64,000 nucleotides of DNA from Burkholderia cepacia (GCF_001039005.1 NZ_LDWR01000018.1:62001-126000); one strand, 5' to 3'; shown: positions 41,788 through 50,722, counted from the first letter of the stretch. Notes: generated by a model from the letters alone, not told the origin. Translations and numbers: made by a program.

Positions 41788-43114
41788 CCCGCACGGCGAC
41801 GGCGCATTGCCCGGCGGCGCGGGAGGCGCGGCGGCAGGGCCGGCCGCGCTCGCGTCGCCGTGGAACCTGTGCTTCCTGAGCGGGCCGATGTACGGCCGCA
41901 CGATGTCGCTCGCGCGCGGCGCGAACTGGGTCGGCACCGCGGCCGACTGCGAAGTGATCCTGCCCGATCGCGAGATCGGCGCGAAACAGGTGTGCCTGCA
42001 GGTCGGCGCGCTCGCGGTGACCGTGCAGAACCACGGCGGCGAGGCTGGCGCGCCGGTGCTGTTCAACGACGAACCGCTCGGTGCGGGCCGCCGCTCGATG
42101 ACGCCGCACGACGTCGTGACGGTCGGCTCGATCCGGCTCGGCATCGCGCGGCACGCGCAGGCGAGCGTCGCGCTGCCCGACGAAGCCGACGCGCCGGACA
42201 CCGCGCGCGAGGCCGCGTGGCTCGGCTGGCTCACGGGCGGCCTGCGCCGGCTCGGCAGCCGGCGGCTCGTGATCGCGCTGGTCGCGCTGTGGATCGGCGT
42301 GCTGCTCGGCGCGCTCGGCTACGGCTTCGTCACGTGGTCGGGGCGCCTGCCGTGGCAGCACGAATCGGTGCTCGCGCGCACGCACCGGCTGCAGCAACTG
42401 CTGCACGCGTATCCGGAGCTGGCCGTCGCGCCGCGCGACGACGGCGTGATCGTGTCGGGCTACGTGAGCGACCCGGCCGCGCGCGAACGCGTCGCGCAGA
42501 TCGTCGCGGGCGTGGACAACGCGGCGCTCGGCAACATCTACGTGGTCAGCGATCTCGTGGCGACCGCGCAGACCTATTTCAGCGATACCGCGCTGACGGT
42601 CGCCTATCTCGGCCGCGGCCGGATCGAGCTGACGGGCGCGGCCGCGCGCGCGCAGATCGAGCCGCGCATCCGCAACTACATGAAGGACGCGCGCCCGGCG
42701 CTCGAAGTGGTCGATCACGTGCGCGACGCCGATGCCGATCCGGCCGCGCCGCACACGGCGACGACGCTCGGCGGGATGGCCGGCATCCCGGAGATCACGA
42801 CCGTGTTCGCGGGCGACGGCGACCAGCGCTATCTCGAGACGGCGGACGGCAGCCGCTATTTCGAAGGCGCGCGGCTGAAGGAGGGCGCGGTCGTCGTGTC
42901 GATCGGTCCGGACGCGGTCGTGTTCGAGCGCAACGGCCAGCGCATCACGATGCCGCTCGGCGGCCCGTCGGCGAACGCGCCCGAGCAGGCGCCGGCGCCG
43001 CCCGTGCCGCCGCTCGCGAGCGGCGCGGCGGCCGGGGTCGCGCAACCGGTGCCGGGACCGACGCTGCTGCAGGACGCGGCGGCGATCGGGGCCTCGAAGG
43101 AGGCGGCGCACTAG
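41768..43114 (+). CDS. sctD: Type III secretion inner-membrane ring protein SctD
   Basis: A 448-residue protein: an N-terminal FHA-like cytoplasmic domain (about residues 34-130, MYGRTMSLARGANWVGTAAD), one membrane helix (about 167-188), and periplasmic ring-building modules to about residue 390, followed by an acidic/Pro-Ala tail. SctD forms the outer ring of the inner-membrane basal body around SctJ. It overlaps sctC by 20 bp. Confidence 0.92.
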   Translation: MSTTIIDPHGDGALPGGAGGAAAGPAALASPWNLCFLSGPMYGRTMSLARGANWVGTAADCEVILPDREIGAKQVCLQVGALAVTVQNHGGEAGAPVLFNDEPLGAGRRSMTPHDVVTVGSIRLGIARHAQASVALPDEADAPDTAREAAWLGWLTGGLRRLGSRRLVIALVALWIGVLLGALGYGFVTWSGRLPWQHESVLARTHRLQQLLHAYPELAVAPRDDGVIVSGYVSDPAARERVAQIVAGVDNAALGNIYVVSDLVATAQTYFSDTALTVAYLGRGRIELTGAAARAQIEPRIRNYMKDARPALEVVDHVRDADADPAAPHTATTLGGMAGIPEITTVFAGDGDQRYLETADGSRYFEGARLKEGAVVVSIGPDAVVFERNGQRITMPLGGPSANAPEQAPAPPVPPLASGAAAGVAQPVPGPTLLQDAAAIGASKEAAH

Positions 43115-43254
43115 CGCCGCGACAGGACATGCGCATCGCGTAACGGCGGTGCGCGCATTACGCGGGACGCCGCACGCGTGCGGCGGCTCACGTCGCCGGC
43201 GGGGCATGGGGCCGCCGCCGGAAGATGGATGGACATCACGCAAAGGAGCGAATC

Positions 43255-43470
43255 ATGCCAGGCCCGACCAGCAGCACCAGTGCAACCAACACGAACCAGG
43301 TCCAGCAGCAGGCGGACGACCTGACCAAGACGCAGCTCGAACTGACGAAGATCAACTTCCAGGTCCAGCAGTCGACCGCGACGTTCGAAACCAGCAACGC
43401 AGTAACCGCGCAGGAAGGGACGGCGAACGCCCAGGTTGCGCAACACCTGAGTTCCGCCGGCCGCGCATGA
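43255..43470 (+). CDS. Small type III-associated protein, possible needle/pilin candidate
   Basis: A 71-residue frame from ATG 43255 with AAGGAG at ideal spacing. It begins MPGPTSSTSATNTNQVQQQA, is rich in Thr, Gln and Ala, has no signal peptide, and is predicted largely helical. Position between sctD and sctI, and size, fit a secreted filament subunit (SctF), but the sequence lacks the usual hairpin features such as a Pro-x-x-Pro turn. It could instead be an early secreted protein. No other sctF candidate lies in the window. Confidence 0.75.
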   Translation: MPGPTSSTSATNTNQVQQQADDLTKTQLELTKINFQVQQSTATFETSNAVTAQEGTANAQVAQHLSSAGRA

Positions 43471-43619
43471 CGCCGGTCGCCGGCCACGCCGCGCGTCGCC
43501 GTGCGCAGGGTCTGCCCGCGAAGGGCACCCGGTGGCGGATGCGCGCGTGCCGGCCGGCCTGTTCCGGGCGGGCCCGACCGATCCGGTCCGGCGCCTGCCA
43601 GCCAAGGAGGGCATAGATC

Positions 43620-44096
43620 ATGTCAGTGACAGGCGTAGGCGCGGCGCCGCCGGGCGCGGCCGCGCTCGCGGGCGCCGCGCAGCAGACGGGCTCGGCGTCC
43701 GATCCGGCGCAGGTGCGCCAGTTCGATGGGCTGATGCAGCCGGGCGCATCGCCGGCCGCGCCGCCGTCTTCGTCGGGCGTCGCGATGTCGCGCGCGCCGG
43801 CGGATGCGGCGCCGGCCGTGCAGATGACGCCCGCGCAGGCGAACCAGTCGTCGCTGGTCGAGCGGTTGCGCACTTACGGCAACGATCTCGACACGCGGTA
43901 CGCGAACATCGACAAGCATCGCGGCGAGATGCTGACGTCGATGGCGGACAGCCACAGCGATCCGTTGATGACGATGGTGAAGGCGATGGATTTCCAGTGG
44001 ACGGCGACCACCACCATTTCGGAATACCAATTGAGCCTGTCGGTCGCGCAGGCGGCGAACGGCTTCACGCACACGGTGCTGAAGACGCAGGAGTGA
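43620..44096 (+). CDS. sctI: Type III secretion inner rod protein SctI (HrpB2-like)
   Basis: A 158-residue protein with an Ala/Pro-rich N-terminal half and a helical C-terminal half ending in SVAQAANGFTHTVLKTQE, resembling HrpB2-type inner-rod proteins. AAGGAGG precedes the ATG by ten bases. It connects the export gate to the needle and is itself secreted early. It is the last gene before a large palindromic element and the sctJ gene. Confidence 0.82.
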   Translation: MSVTGVGAAPPGAAALAGAAQQTGSASDPAQVRQFDGLMQPGASPAAPPSSSGVAMSRAPADAAPAVQMTPAQANQSSLVERLRTYGNDLDTRYANIDKHRGEMLTSMADSHSDPLMTMVKAMDFQWTATTTISEYQLSLSVAQAANGFTHTVLKTQE

Positions 44097-44098
44097 CA

Positions 44099-44387
44099 AG
44101 GGCCTGTTCCCGCTCATAACGGGCTTGCGCTGGCCGCCAGAAGGGCCGAGCGCGAGGAATGGGACGAAGCGAATACTCAACGTATTCGCTAGGAGCATGA
44201 CGCGGCGATCGGCCCTTCTGGCGGCCAGCCCCTGGATGAAATTTTGTTAGTGTCGGGAACGTGCCTTGCCGGCCGCATTGCGGCGTCGCGCGTCGCTTGT
44301 TTGGCTCGGCCAAACGGCGCTCCTTGCTTCTTGCACTGCAGCCGGCAAGGCACGTTCGCAAGCCCGTTATGAGCGGGAACAGGCCCT
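44099..44387. repeat. 289-bp nested palindromic element in the secretion operon
   Basis: A perfect 31-bp inverted repeat closes the element (44099-44129 and 44357-44387, starting AGGGCCTGTTCCCGCTCATA). Directly inside it on the left lies an 18-bp perfect stem (44130-44147 with 44211-44228) that encloses a 9-bp hairpin (44168-44176 with 44182-44190). Directly inside on the right is a 16-bp perfect stem (44258-44273 with 44341-44356) enclosing the hairpin GTTTGGC/GCCAAAC (44299-44305, 44309-44315). The whole could fold as a three-way junction in DNA or RNA. It lies between the sctI stop and sctJ start. No ORF of its own and no clear target duplication. Confidence 0.9.
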
Positions 44388-44437
44388 AACTGCGTGCGGG
44401 CCGGAACCGGCCTCACGCGCCATGAAGCGGACAAACG

Positions 44438-45325
44438 ATGACGACGATCGATTCGACGCCACGCACGCATGCGTGGCGCAACCGGGCGGCGCGTGCGCTG
44501 CTCGCGGGGCTGCTCGTGCTGTTGGCCGGGTGCCAGAAGGAGTTGTACTCGGGCCTGTCGGAGCGCGACGCGAACCAGATGGTCGCGGTGCTCGGCGACG
44601 CGGGCATCAGCGCGTCGAAGGACAACGACGCGCGCGACACGTCAGACCGCAACGCGTGGCTGGTGAGCGTCGCGGACGGCGACATGCAGTCGGCGCTCAC
44701 CGTGCTGCAGGCGAACGGGCTGCCGAAGCCGAGTTATGCGAGCCTCGGCGAGCTGTTCCAGAAGCAGGGCCTCGTGTCGACGCCGGCCGAGGAGCGCGTG
44801 CGCTACCTGTACGGCGTATCGCAGGACCTGTCGCGCACGCTGCAGGACATCGAGGGCGTGGTGGTCGCACGCGTGCAGGTCGTGATTCCGGAGAACGATC
44901 CACTCGCGGACAAGATCAAGCCGTCGTCGGCGGCCGTGTATATCCGCTACCGGCCCGGCGTCGACCTGCGCGCGATGGCGCCGATGGTCAAGGATCTCGT
45001 CGCGCACAGCATCGAAGGGCTGCAGTACGACAACGTGTCGCTGTTCCTGCAGCCGGCCGCCGCGCGCGCGACGCGCGTGGACGGAATCGGCAGCGCGGTG
45101 TCGGACATCGTGCGGCTGCGCTCGCCGCTCGGCTGGCTCGTGTTCGCGCTGATCCTGCTGACCGGCGCGGTGATCGTGCTGTCGGCTGCGCGGCGCGGGA
45201 TGTTCGGCGCGCGGCTTGCCGGATTGCTCGGTGCGCCGCGTGGGTCGAACGGCGTCGGCGGCGCGTCGGCGCAGCAGGCCGGCGGCGGGCTGCGCACGCC
45301 GAACGGCGCGCGCGACGGCGCATGA
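44438..45325 (+). CDS. sctJ: Type III secretion lipoprotein ring protein SctJ
   Basis: A 295-residue YscJ/HrcJ/FliF-type lipoprotein. The lipobox is LLAGC (Cys32), two ring-building modules follow (KELYSGLSERDANQMVAVL; VSVADGDMQSALTVLQANGL), and one C-terminal membrane helix lies at about 235-256. It forms the inner ring in the inner membrane. Its start lies 51 bp after the palindromic element, and its stop overlaps sctK by ATGA. Confidence 0.94.
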   Translation: MTTIDSTPRTHAWRNRAARALLAGLLVLLAGCQKELYSGLSERDANQMVAVLGDAGISASKDNDARDTSDRNAWLVSVADGDMQSALTVLQANGLPKPSYASLGELFQKQGLVSTPAEERVRYLYGVSQDLSRTLQDIEGVVVARVQVVIPENDPLADKIKPSSAAVYIRYRPGVDLRAMAPMVKDLVAHSIEGLQYDNVSLFLQPAAARATRVDGIGSAVSDIVRLRSPLGWLVFALILLTGAVIVLSAARRGMFGARLAGLLGAPRGSNGVGGASAQQAGGGLRTPNGARDGA

Positions 45326-46071
45326 GCGATCCGCGCGCGCTGCCGCCGGGCGACGCACCCGCTCAACCCGACGCGGCGTCGCTGCCGTGGCTGCAGCCGC
45401 TTGCGCCGCCGCCCGCCGTGCGGCGCGCGGCGTTTCATGCGCTCGTCTGCGATTTCAACCTGCGGCCCGATCGTTATCTGCACGTGACGCGCGTGCCGGC
45501 CGACTGGCCCGCGCGCTACCGTTCGCCGGACGCGTTCGGCGCGGCCGGCCGCAAGCTGCTCGCGCGGCACCTGCTCGATCTGAACGGCGTGGCGGGCCGG
45601 CACGACTTCGACGTCGCGAACCCGTGCGCGCGGCTCGCGCTGCTGCCGGGCGCGGCGCTCGAGCAACTGGCCGCGTATGCGGGGCTGCTGCTGCATCGCA
45701 ACTGGCTGCGCGACGCGCTGGCCGCGCGGCGCATCCGCGCGGAAGTCGCGGCGAGGCTCGGCGGCGATGCGCTGGAACTCGCGCTCGACCGCGCGCCGGA
45801 ATTCGGCGCGCTCGCCGAAACGCTCGAGCCGTGGCGCGCCGATCCCGCGGCGCTGCCGGTGGTGATCCGTGCGCGCGGCGGGCGGCTGCTCGCGGATTTC
45901 ATCGGCGTGGCGGGCGATGCGGTCGCGCGGCGCGTGCGCCTGAAATTCAACCGCGCGATCGACGATGAGGCGCCTTACTGGCTGAACCGCGCGCAGCGCG
46001 ACCAGTTCGGCGAACTGCTGTTCCTGTTTCTGATTCCCGAGAGGCTTGCGTCATGGGATTGGCTTTTCTGA
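45322..46071 (+). CDS. sctK: Type III secretion sorting-platform protein SctK
   Basis: A 249-residue protein of the HrpB4/SctK type, with LPWLQPLAPPPAVRRAAFHA and a C-terminal helical part ending SWDWLF. SctK links the SctQ-SctL-SctN sorting platform to the inner membrane ring. It overlaps sctJ by four bases and sctL by 19. The family is poorly conserved, so position supports the call. Confidence 0.82.
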   Translation: MSDPRALPPGDAPAQPDAASLPWLQPLAPPPAVRRAAFHALVCDFNLRPDRYLHVTRVPADWPARYRSPDAFGAAGRKLLARHLLDLNGVAGRHDFDVANPCARLALLPGAALEQLAAYAGLLLHRNWLRDALAARRIRAEVAARLGGDALELALDRAPEFGALAETLEPWRADPAALPVVIRARGGRLLADFIGVAGDAVARRVRLKFNRAIDDEAPYWLNRAQRDQFGELLFLFLIPERLASWDWLF

Positions 46072-46682
46072 TCACGAGCGACAACCTGCAGCTGCTGTCG
46101 GAGCGCAAGGTGCTCAAGGAGCGCGAATACGCGGCGCTGCTCGACGCGTCCGCGGTGATCGCGACCGCGCACGACGAGGCCGCGCGCATCGTCGCCGACG
46201 CACAGCGCGAATTCGACAAGCGCCAGGCGGCCGGCTACGACGAAGGGATGCGCCGCGCGCAGCGCGAGCAGGCCGCGCAGGCGTACACGCAGGCGCTCGC
46301 CGCCACGCGCACGATGGAGACGATGAAGGATGCGATGGCCGACATCGTCGTGAAGGCCGTGCGCGCGATCGTCGGCGAGATGAGCACGCAGACGCTGTAC
46401 GAGGCCGCGCTGGCGCGGATCGCGCCGCTCGTGCGCGACGAGGCGTTCCTGATCGTGCGGATCGCGCCGGGCCGGAAGGACGAGATGCGCGATGCGCTCG
46501 ACGGCGCGTTCGCGGGGCAGTCGAACCGGCAGAAGATCCGCATCGTCGAGGACGCGCAGCTCGAACGTCACGCGTGCACGGTCGAGACGCCGTCCGGGCG
46601 CATCGATGCGAGCCTCGACCTGCAGATCGATGCGCTGCGTCAGGCGATCCGCCGCGATGCGTTGAAGGGCGCCGCGCGATGA
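46053..46682 (+). CDS. sctL: Type III secretion stator protein SctL
   Basis: A 209-residue HrpE/YscL/FliH-type protein: an N-terminal segment, a long helical region (about residues 15-100, ERKVLKEREYAALLDAS) and a C-terminal globular part that binds the ATPase. It regulates SctN and connects it to SctQ. It overlaps the genes on both sides, as expected for a translationally coupled operon. Confidence 0.9.
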   Translation: MGLAFLITSDNLQLLSERKVLKEREYAALLDASAVIATAHDEAARIVADAQREFDKRQAAGYDEGMRRAQREQAAQAYTQALAATRTMETMKDAMADIVVKAVRAIVGEMSTQTLYEAALARIAPLVRDEAFLIVRIAPGRKDEMRDALDGAFAGQSNRQKIRIVEDAQLERHACTVETPSGRIDASLDLQIDALRQAIRRDALKGAAR

Positions 46683-48058
46683 ACGCGCCGCTCGACGATC
46701 CGCAGCCGTTCGGCAGCGACGACGACGGCGCGCCGTTCGATCGCGGCCGCCTCGTCGGCGAACTCGACGCGGGGCTCGCGTTCTTCTCGCCGGTGTCGGT
46801 GCAGGGCCGCGTCAATCACGCGGTCGGGCAGATCCTGAACGCGACGGGCATCCGCGCGCGGCTCGGCGAGATCTGCGAACTGCGCACGCCGAACCAGCCG
46901 ACGCTGCTCGCCGAGGTGGTCGGGTTTTCGCGGCAGACGACGCTGCTCACGCCGTTGGGCGACGTGGCCGGGCTGTCGCCCGAGACGACCGTCGTACCGT
47001 CCGGGCGCGAGCATGTATTCCCGGTGGGCGAAGGGCTGTTCGGCCGCGTGCTCGACGGGCTCGGCCGGCCGCTCGACGATCGCGGGCCGGTGACGGGCGC
47101 CGCGTGGGTGTCGACGCAGCAGGACCCGCCGAACCCGCTCGCGCGCAAGATGATCGACACGCCGTTTCCGACCGGCGTGCGCGTGATCGACGGGCTGATG
47201 ACGCTCGGTATCGGGCAGCGCGTCGGCATCTTCGCGCCGTCCGGCGTGGGCAAGAGCACGCTGCTCGGGATGATCGCGCGCGGTGCGCAGGCCGACGTGA
47301 ACGTGATCGCGCTCGTCGGCGAACGCGGCCGCGAAGTGCGCGAATTCATCGAGCACAGCCTGTCGCCCGAGGTGCGCGCGCGTTCGATCGTCGTCGTGTC
47401 GACGTCCGATCGCCCCGCGATGGAGCGCGTGAAATCCGCGCTCGTCGCGACCGCGATTGCCGAGCACTTCCGCGATGCGGGCAAGCGCGTGCTGCTGCTC
47501 GTCGATTCGCTGACGCGTTTCGCGCGCGCGCAGCGCGAGGTCGGTCTCGCGAGCGGCGAGCCGCCGACGCGCCGCAGTTTCCCGCCGTCGACGTTCGCGG
47601 TGCTGCCGCGCCTGCTCGAACGCGCGGGGCAGGGCGCGAACGGGTCGATCACCGCGCTCTACACGGTGCTCGTCGAAGGCGACGAGGAGTCGGACCCGAT
47701 CGCCGAGGAGGTGCGCTCGATCCTCGATGGCCATATCGTGCTGTCGCGCAAGATCGCGCTGGCGAACCGCTATCCGGCGATCGACGTGCTCGCGAGCCTG
47801 TCGCGCGTGATGCCGCTCGTCGCGAGCCGCGCGCACCAGCATGCGGCCGCACGCGTGCGCGAGCTGATCGCGAAGTACCAGGAGATCGAGCTGCTCGTGC
47901 AGATCGGCGAGTATCGCGAAGGCAGCGACCGGCTCGGCGATCTCGCGCTGCGCGCGCGCGACGCGATCGGCGCGTTCTGCACGCAGGCGTCGGATGAGGA
48001 CGTGCGCTTCGACGCGCTGCTCGCGAAGCTGACGAAGCTGGCGAACGATCATGTCTGA
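46679..48058 (+). CDS. sctN: Type III secretion ATPase SctN
   Basis: A 459-residue F1-like ATPase with Walker A at APSGVGKST (residues 186-194, Lys192), Walker B near VLLLVDSLTRFARAQRE, and the arginine/asp-rich SDPIAEEVRSILDGH region. It removes chaperones and unfolds substrates at the cytosolic side. It overlaps sctL by four bases and sctO by eight. Confidence 0.96.
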   Translation: MNAPLDDPQPFGSDDDGAPFDRGRLVGELDAGLAFFSPVSVQGRVNHAVGQILNATGIRARLGEICELRTPNQPTLLAEVVGFSRQTTLLTPLGDVAGLSPETTVVPSGREHVFPVGEGLFGRVLDGLGRPLDDRGPVTGAAWVSTQQDPPNPLARKMIDTPFPTGVRVIDGLMTLGIGQRVGIFAPSGVGKSTLLGMIARGAQADVNVIALVGERGREVREFIEHSLSPEVRARSIVVVSTSDRPAMERVKSALVATAIAEHFRDAGKRVLLLVDSLTRFARAQREVGLASGEPPTRRSFPPSTFAVLPRLLERAGQGANGSITALYTVLVEGDEESDPIAEEVRSILDGHIVLSRKIALANRYPAIDVLASLSRVMPLVASRAHQHAAARVRELIAKYQEIELLVQIGEYREGSDRLGDLALRARDAIGAFCTQASDEDVRFDALLAKLTKLANDHV

Positions 48059-48740
48059 AGCCGACGACCGCCTCGTGCTCGCGACACTCGCGCGCCTGAA
48101 GCGCGTGCGCGAGATGCGCAGCCAGATCGCGCGCGTCGCGGCCGCGCGCCAGCAGGGCATCGCCGCGCAAAGCCGGCGCGCGCTCGAGGCCGCGCACGCG
48201 CGGCTCGCCACGCAGGTCGCCGCGAAGGCCGCGATCCAGACGCGGCTCGTCGACGACCTGCGCGAGGCGCGCGCACTGCAGAACGCGGCCGCCGACACAC
48301 GCACGTTCGACCGGCATATCGGCACCGCGAACGCGTCGGTGAGCGAGGCCACGCACGTGCATCGCGGCCACGAGACGACACTCGCCGACCTGCAGCGCGC
48401 CGCGCGCAAGGCGAAGGCCGCCGAGGACAAGCTCGACAAGGCCGGCGAGAAGGCGCAGCATGCGCGCGCCGCGCGGGTCGAGCGCGATGCCGACGAAGTC
48501 GCGGACGGGTACGCGGTGCGGCGCTTCGCGACGCCCGGTGCATGGGCGGCCGGGGCGAGCGACGCGTCCGGCCACGCTGCGCCACCGGAAGCGGCCGCCG
48601 CGTTCGACGCGGCGATGGCCGCGCCGCCGGCCGATGCGGAAACCGGCGCGGCCGGAATGGCCGATGCAGCCGATGCAGTCGACCCAACCGATGCCGCCGA
48701 CGATGCCGCACCGCCCGCTGCCGCGGAGCGTCGATGCTAG
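48051..48740 (+). CDS. sctO: Type III secretion central stalk protein SctO
   Basis: A 229-residue, strongly helical Ala/Arg-rich protein with long coiled-coil character (about residues 10-150) and a disordered Ala/Asp-rich tail. It matches HrpB7/SctO, the gamma-like stalk that couples the ATPase to SctV. The sctT start lies inside its end. The sequence gives no sign that it is SctP instead: it lacks the C-terminal globular domain and the Pro-rich ruler. Confidence 0.82.
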   Translation: MSEADDRLVLATLARLKRVREMRSQIARVAAARQQGIAAQSRRALEAAHARLATQVAAKAAIQTRLVDDLREARALQNAAADTRTFDRHIGTANASVSEATHVHRGHETTLADLQRAARKAKAAEDKLDKAGEKAQHARAARVERDADEVADGYAVRRFATPGAWAAGASDASGHAAPPEAAAAFDAAMAAPPADAETGAAGMADAADAVDPTDAADDAAPPAAAERRC

Positions 48741-49543
48741 ACCAGGCTGCGGGTTTCAACGATGTCGCGGGCATGCTGCGGCCGCTGCTCTACGTAATGC
48801 CGCGCCTGTTGCCGATCATGTTCGTCGTGCCGGTGTTCAACGAGCAGATCATCACGGGCCTCGTGCGCAACGGGATCGCCGTCGTGATCGCCGCGTTCGT
48901 CGCGCCGGCGATCGACTCCGCGCAGGTGGCCACGCTGCCGTTCCTGATGTGGTGCCTGCTCGTCGCGAAGGAAGCGGTGGTCGGCATGCTGCTCGCGGGC
49001 GCGTTCAGCGCGGTGCTGTTCGCGATCCAGGGCGTCGGTTACCTGATCGACTTCCAGACCGGCAGCGGCAGCGCCGCGTTCTTCGATCCGATGGGCGGAC
49101 ACGAGGGCGGCCCGACGTCGGGCTTCCTCAATTTCGTCGCGATCGCGCTGTTCGTCACCGCGGGCGGGCTGCAGGTGCTCGTGCAACTGTTCGCGCAGTC
49201 GTACGCGTGGTGGCCGATCGGCTCGCTCGGCCCCGATTTCTCGTCGATGCTGCAGACCTTCATCGTGCGGCAGACCGACACGATCTTCGAATGGATGGTG
49301 AAGCTCGCCGCGCCGGTGACGATCGTGCTGGTGCTCGTCGAGCTCGGCATCGGCCTCGTCGGGCGCGCGGTGCCGCAGCTCAACATCTTCGTGTTCTCGC
49401 AGCCGCTGAAGAGCGCGCTCGCGCTGCTGATGATGGTGCTGTTCCTGCCGGCGGTGTACGCGTCGCTGCATTCGCTGCTGAGCCCCGACAGCGGGCTGAT
49501 GGCGCTGTTGCACGCGCTGTTCGCCGCGCACGGCGGCGGCTGA
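48734..49543 (+). CDS. sctT: Type III secretion export gate protein SctT
   Basis: A 269-residue membrane protein with about six hydrophobic segments, starting at ATG 48734 (MLDQAAGFNDVAGMLRPLLY). FVVPVFNEQIITGLVRNGIA and GYLIDFQTG are family regions. SctT is the single subunit that closes the R5S4T1 gate. It overlaps sctO by seven bases. Confidence 0.94.
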   Translation: MLDQAAGFNDVAGMLRPLLYVMPRLLPIMFVVPVFNEQIITGLVRNGIAVVIAAFVAPAIDSAQVATLPFLMWCLLVAKEAVVGMLLAGAFSAVLFAIQGVGYLIDFQTGSGSAAFFDPMGGHEGGPTSGFLNFVAIALFVTAGGLQVLVQLFAQSYAWWPIGSLGPDFSSMLQTFIVRQTDTIFEWMVKLAAPVTIVLVLVELGIGLVGRAVPQLNIFVFSQPLKSALALLMMVLFLPAVYASLHSLLSPDSGLMALLHALFAAHGGG

Positions 49544-49561
49544 GCGCACGGCGGAGCCGAC

Positions 49562-50593
49562 ATGGCCGAAAAGGACCAGAAGCCGACCGCGAAGCGCCTG
49601 CGCGAGGCACGCGAGAAAGGCGATGTACCGAAGAGCGCGGAAACGATTTCGTCGGCGTTTTTCGTCGGCGTGTGCGTCGCGCTCGCGGTTGGAATCGGTT
49701 CGCTGTTCGGGCGGCTGCAGGCGCTGTTCCGGCTCGTGTTCGATGCGACCGGCGCGGCCGACCCGTCCGCGCGCATCGCGGTGCTGATCGACGGCGCCGC
49801 GCGCGACTGGGCGACGCTGTCCGCGCAGATCGTCGCGGCCGGGCTGCTGGCGGGCCTGCTCGCGGGCTTCGTGCAGGTCGGTGGCGTGATGGCGTGGAGC
49901 CGCCTCGTGCCGCAGCTGTCGCGGCTCAATCCGGCCGAGGGGATGAAGAACCTGTGGTCGATGCGCAACCTCGTCAATCTCGTGAAGATGCTGCTGAAGA
50001 CGGTGCTGCTCGTCGCGACGCTCGGCTGGCTGATCTTCGAGTCGCTCGACCCTTCCGTGCAGTCGGGTTTCACGCGGCCGATCTCGATCCTCGCGCTGAT
50101 CGTAAAGCTGCTGATGATGCTGTTCGGCTGGGCCGCGCTGATCTATATCGTGATGGCGCTGATCGACATCGTGCATCAGCGGCACGAGTTCAACCAGAAG
50201 ATGAAGATGTCGATCGACGAAGTGCGGCGCGAGCACAAGGAAGACGAAGGCGATCCGCATATCGAATCGAAGCGCCGGCAGCTCGCGCGCGAAGCGCAGT
50301 TCGCGTCGCTGCAGGACCGGATCGGCTTCGCGTCGGTGGTCGTCCATTCGCCGCGCGTCGCGGTCGCGCTCTATTACGGCGGGATCGGCACGCTGCCGTG
50401 GGTGCTCGCGCGCGGCGAAGGCGAGGCGGCCGAGCGGATCGTGCGTGCCGCGCGCGACGCGCTGCGCCCGACGCTCGCGAACGTCGGGCTCGCGCAGGCG
50501 CTGTACGAATCGACGCCCGAAAACGGCACGATCCAGCAGCAGCATTTCCGCGAGGTCGCGCAGTTGCTGAAATGGGCGACCGGCGCGGGTTGA
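49562..50593 (+). CDS. sctU: Type III secretion switch protein SctU lacking NPTH
   Basis: A 343-residue protein with four N-terminal membrane helices and a cytosolic C-terminal domain (about 210-343). The linker EDEGDPHIESKRRQLAREAQ is well conserved. At the self-cleavage site the family motif NPTH is replaced by HSPR (H262-S263-P264-R265), followed by VAVALYYGG as usual. There is no Asn-Pro in the cytosolic domain, so normal autocleavage seems impossible. The rest of the family features are intact and the frame has no break. Confidence 0.93.
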   Translation: MAEKDQKPTAKRLREAREKGDVPKSAETISSAFFVGVCVALAVGIGSLFGRLQALFRLVFDATGAADPSARIAVLIDGAARDWATLSAQIVAAGLLAGLLAGFVQVGGVMAWSRLVPQLSRLNPAEGMKNLWSMRNLVNLVKMLLKTVLLVATLGWLIFESLDPSVQSGFTRPISILALIVKLLMMLFGWAALIYIVMALIDIVHQRHEFNQKMKMSIDEVRREHKEDEGDPHIESKRRQLAREAQFASLQDRIGFASVVVHSPRVAVALYYGGIGTLPWVLARGEGEAAERIVRAARDALRPTLANVGLAQALYESTPENGTIQQQHFREVAQLLKWATGAG

Positions 50594-50697
50594 CGCGCGC
50601 CGCGCCGTGCCCGTCCGCATGCCTTCCTTGTTCCCATTCGATATGGCCCCTTTGCGTGACCCTGCGCGCGGCACTTGACGTGATTTATTTTTTCGGC

Positions 50698-50722
50698 ATT
50701 CACGTGAATTCACCGGTGAATT
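50698..50722. promoter_or_regulatory. Twin overlapping palindromes before asnB
   Basis: ATTCACGTGAAT (50698-50709) and AATTCACCGGTGAATT (50707-50722) are perfect palindromes that share three bases, in an AT-rich patch 108 bp before the asnB start. TTGACG (50675-50680) lies 17 bp to the left, as a possible -35. They may be operator sites. Confidence 0.5.

Noticed and set aside
39178..42234. A 1018-codon minus-strand frame opposite sctC and sctD
   Set aside because: Its composition is the low-complexity His/Arg/Asp type typical of antisense frames in GC-rich DNA, and the opposite strand encodes clear secretion proteins.
44099..44387. Insertion sequence or integron-type site as explanation for the palindrome
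   Set aside because: No transposase ORF, no recognisable IS ends and no target duplication were visible; left as an unexplained repeat.
44266..46071. A long open frame of 601 codons covering the palindrome, sctJ and sctK
   Set aside because: Its first half is an arginine-rich shadow of sctJ in another frame; only the end from 45322 (sctK) is real coding sequence.
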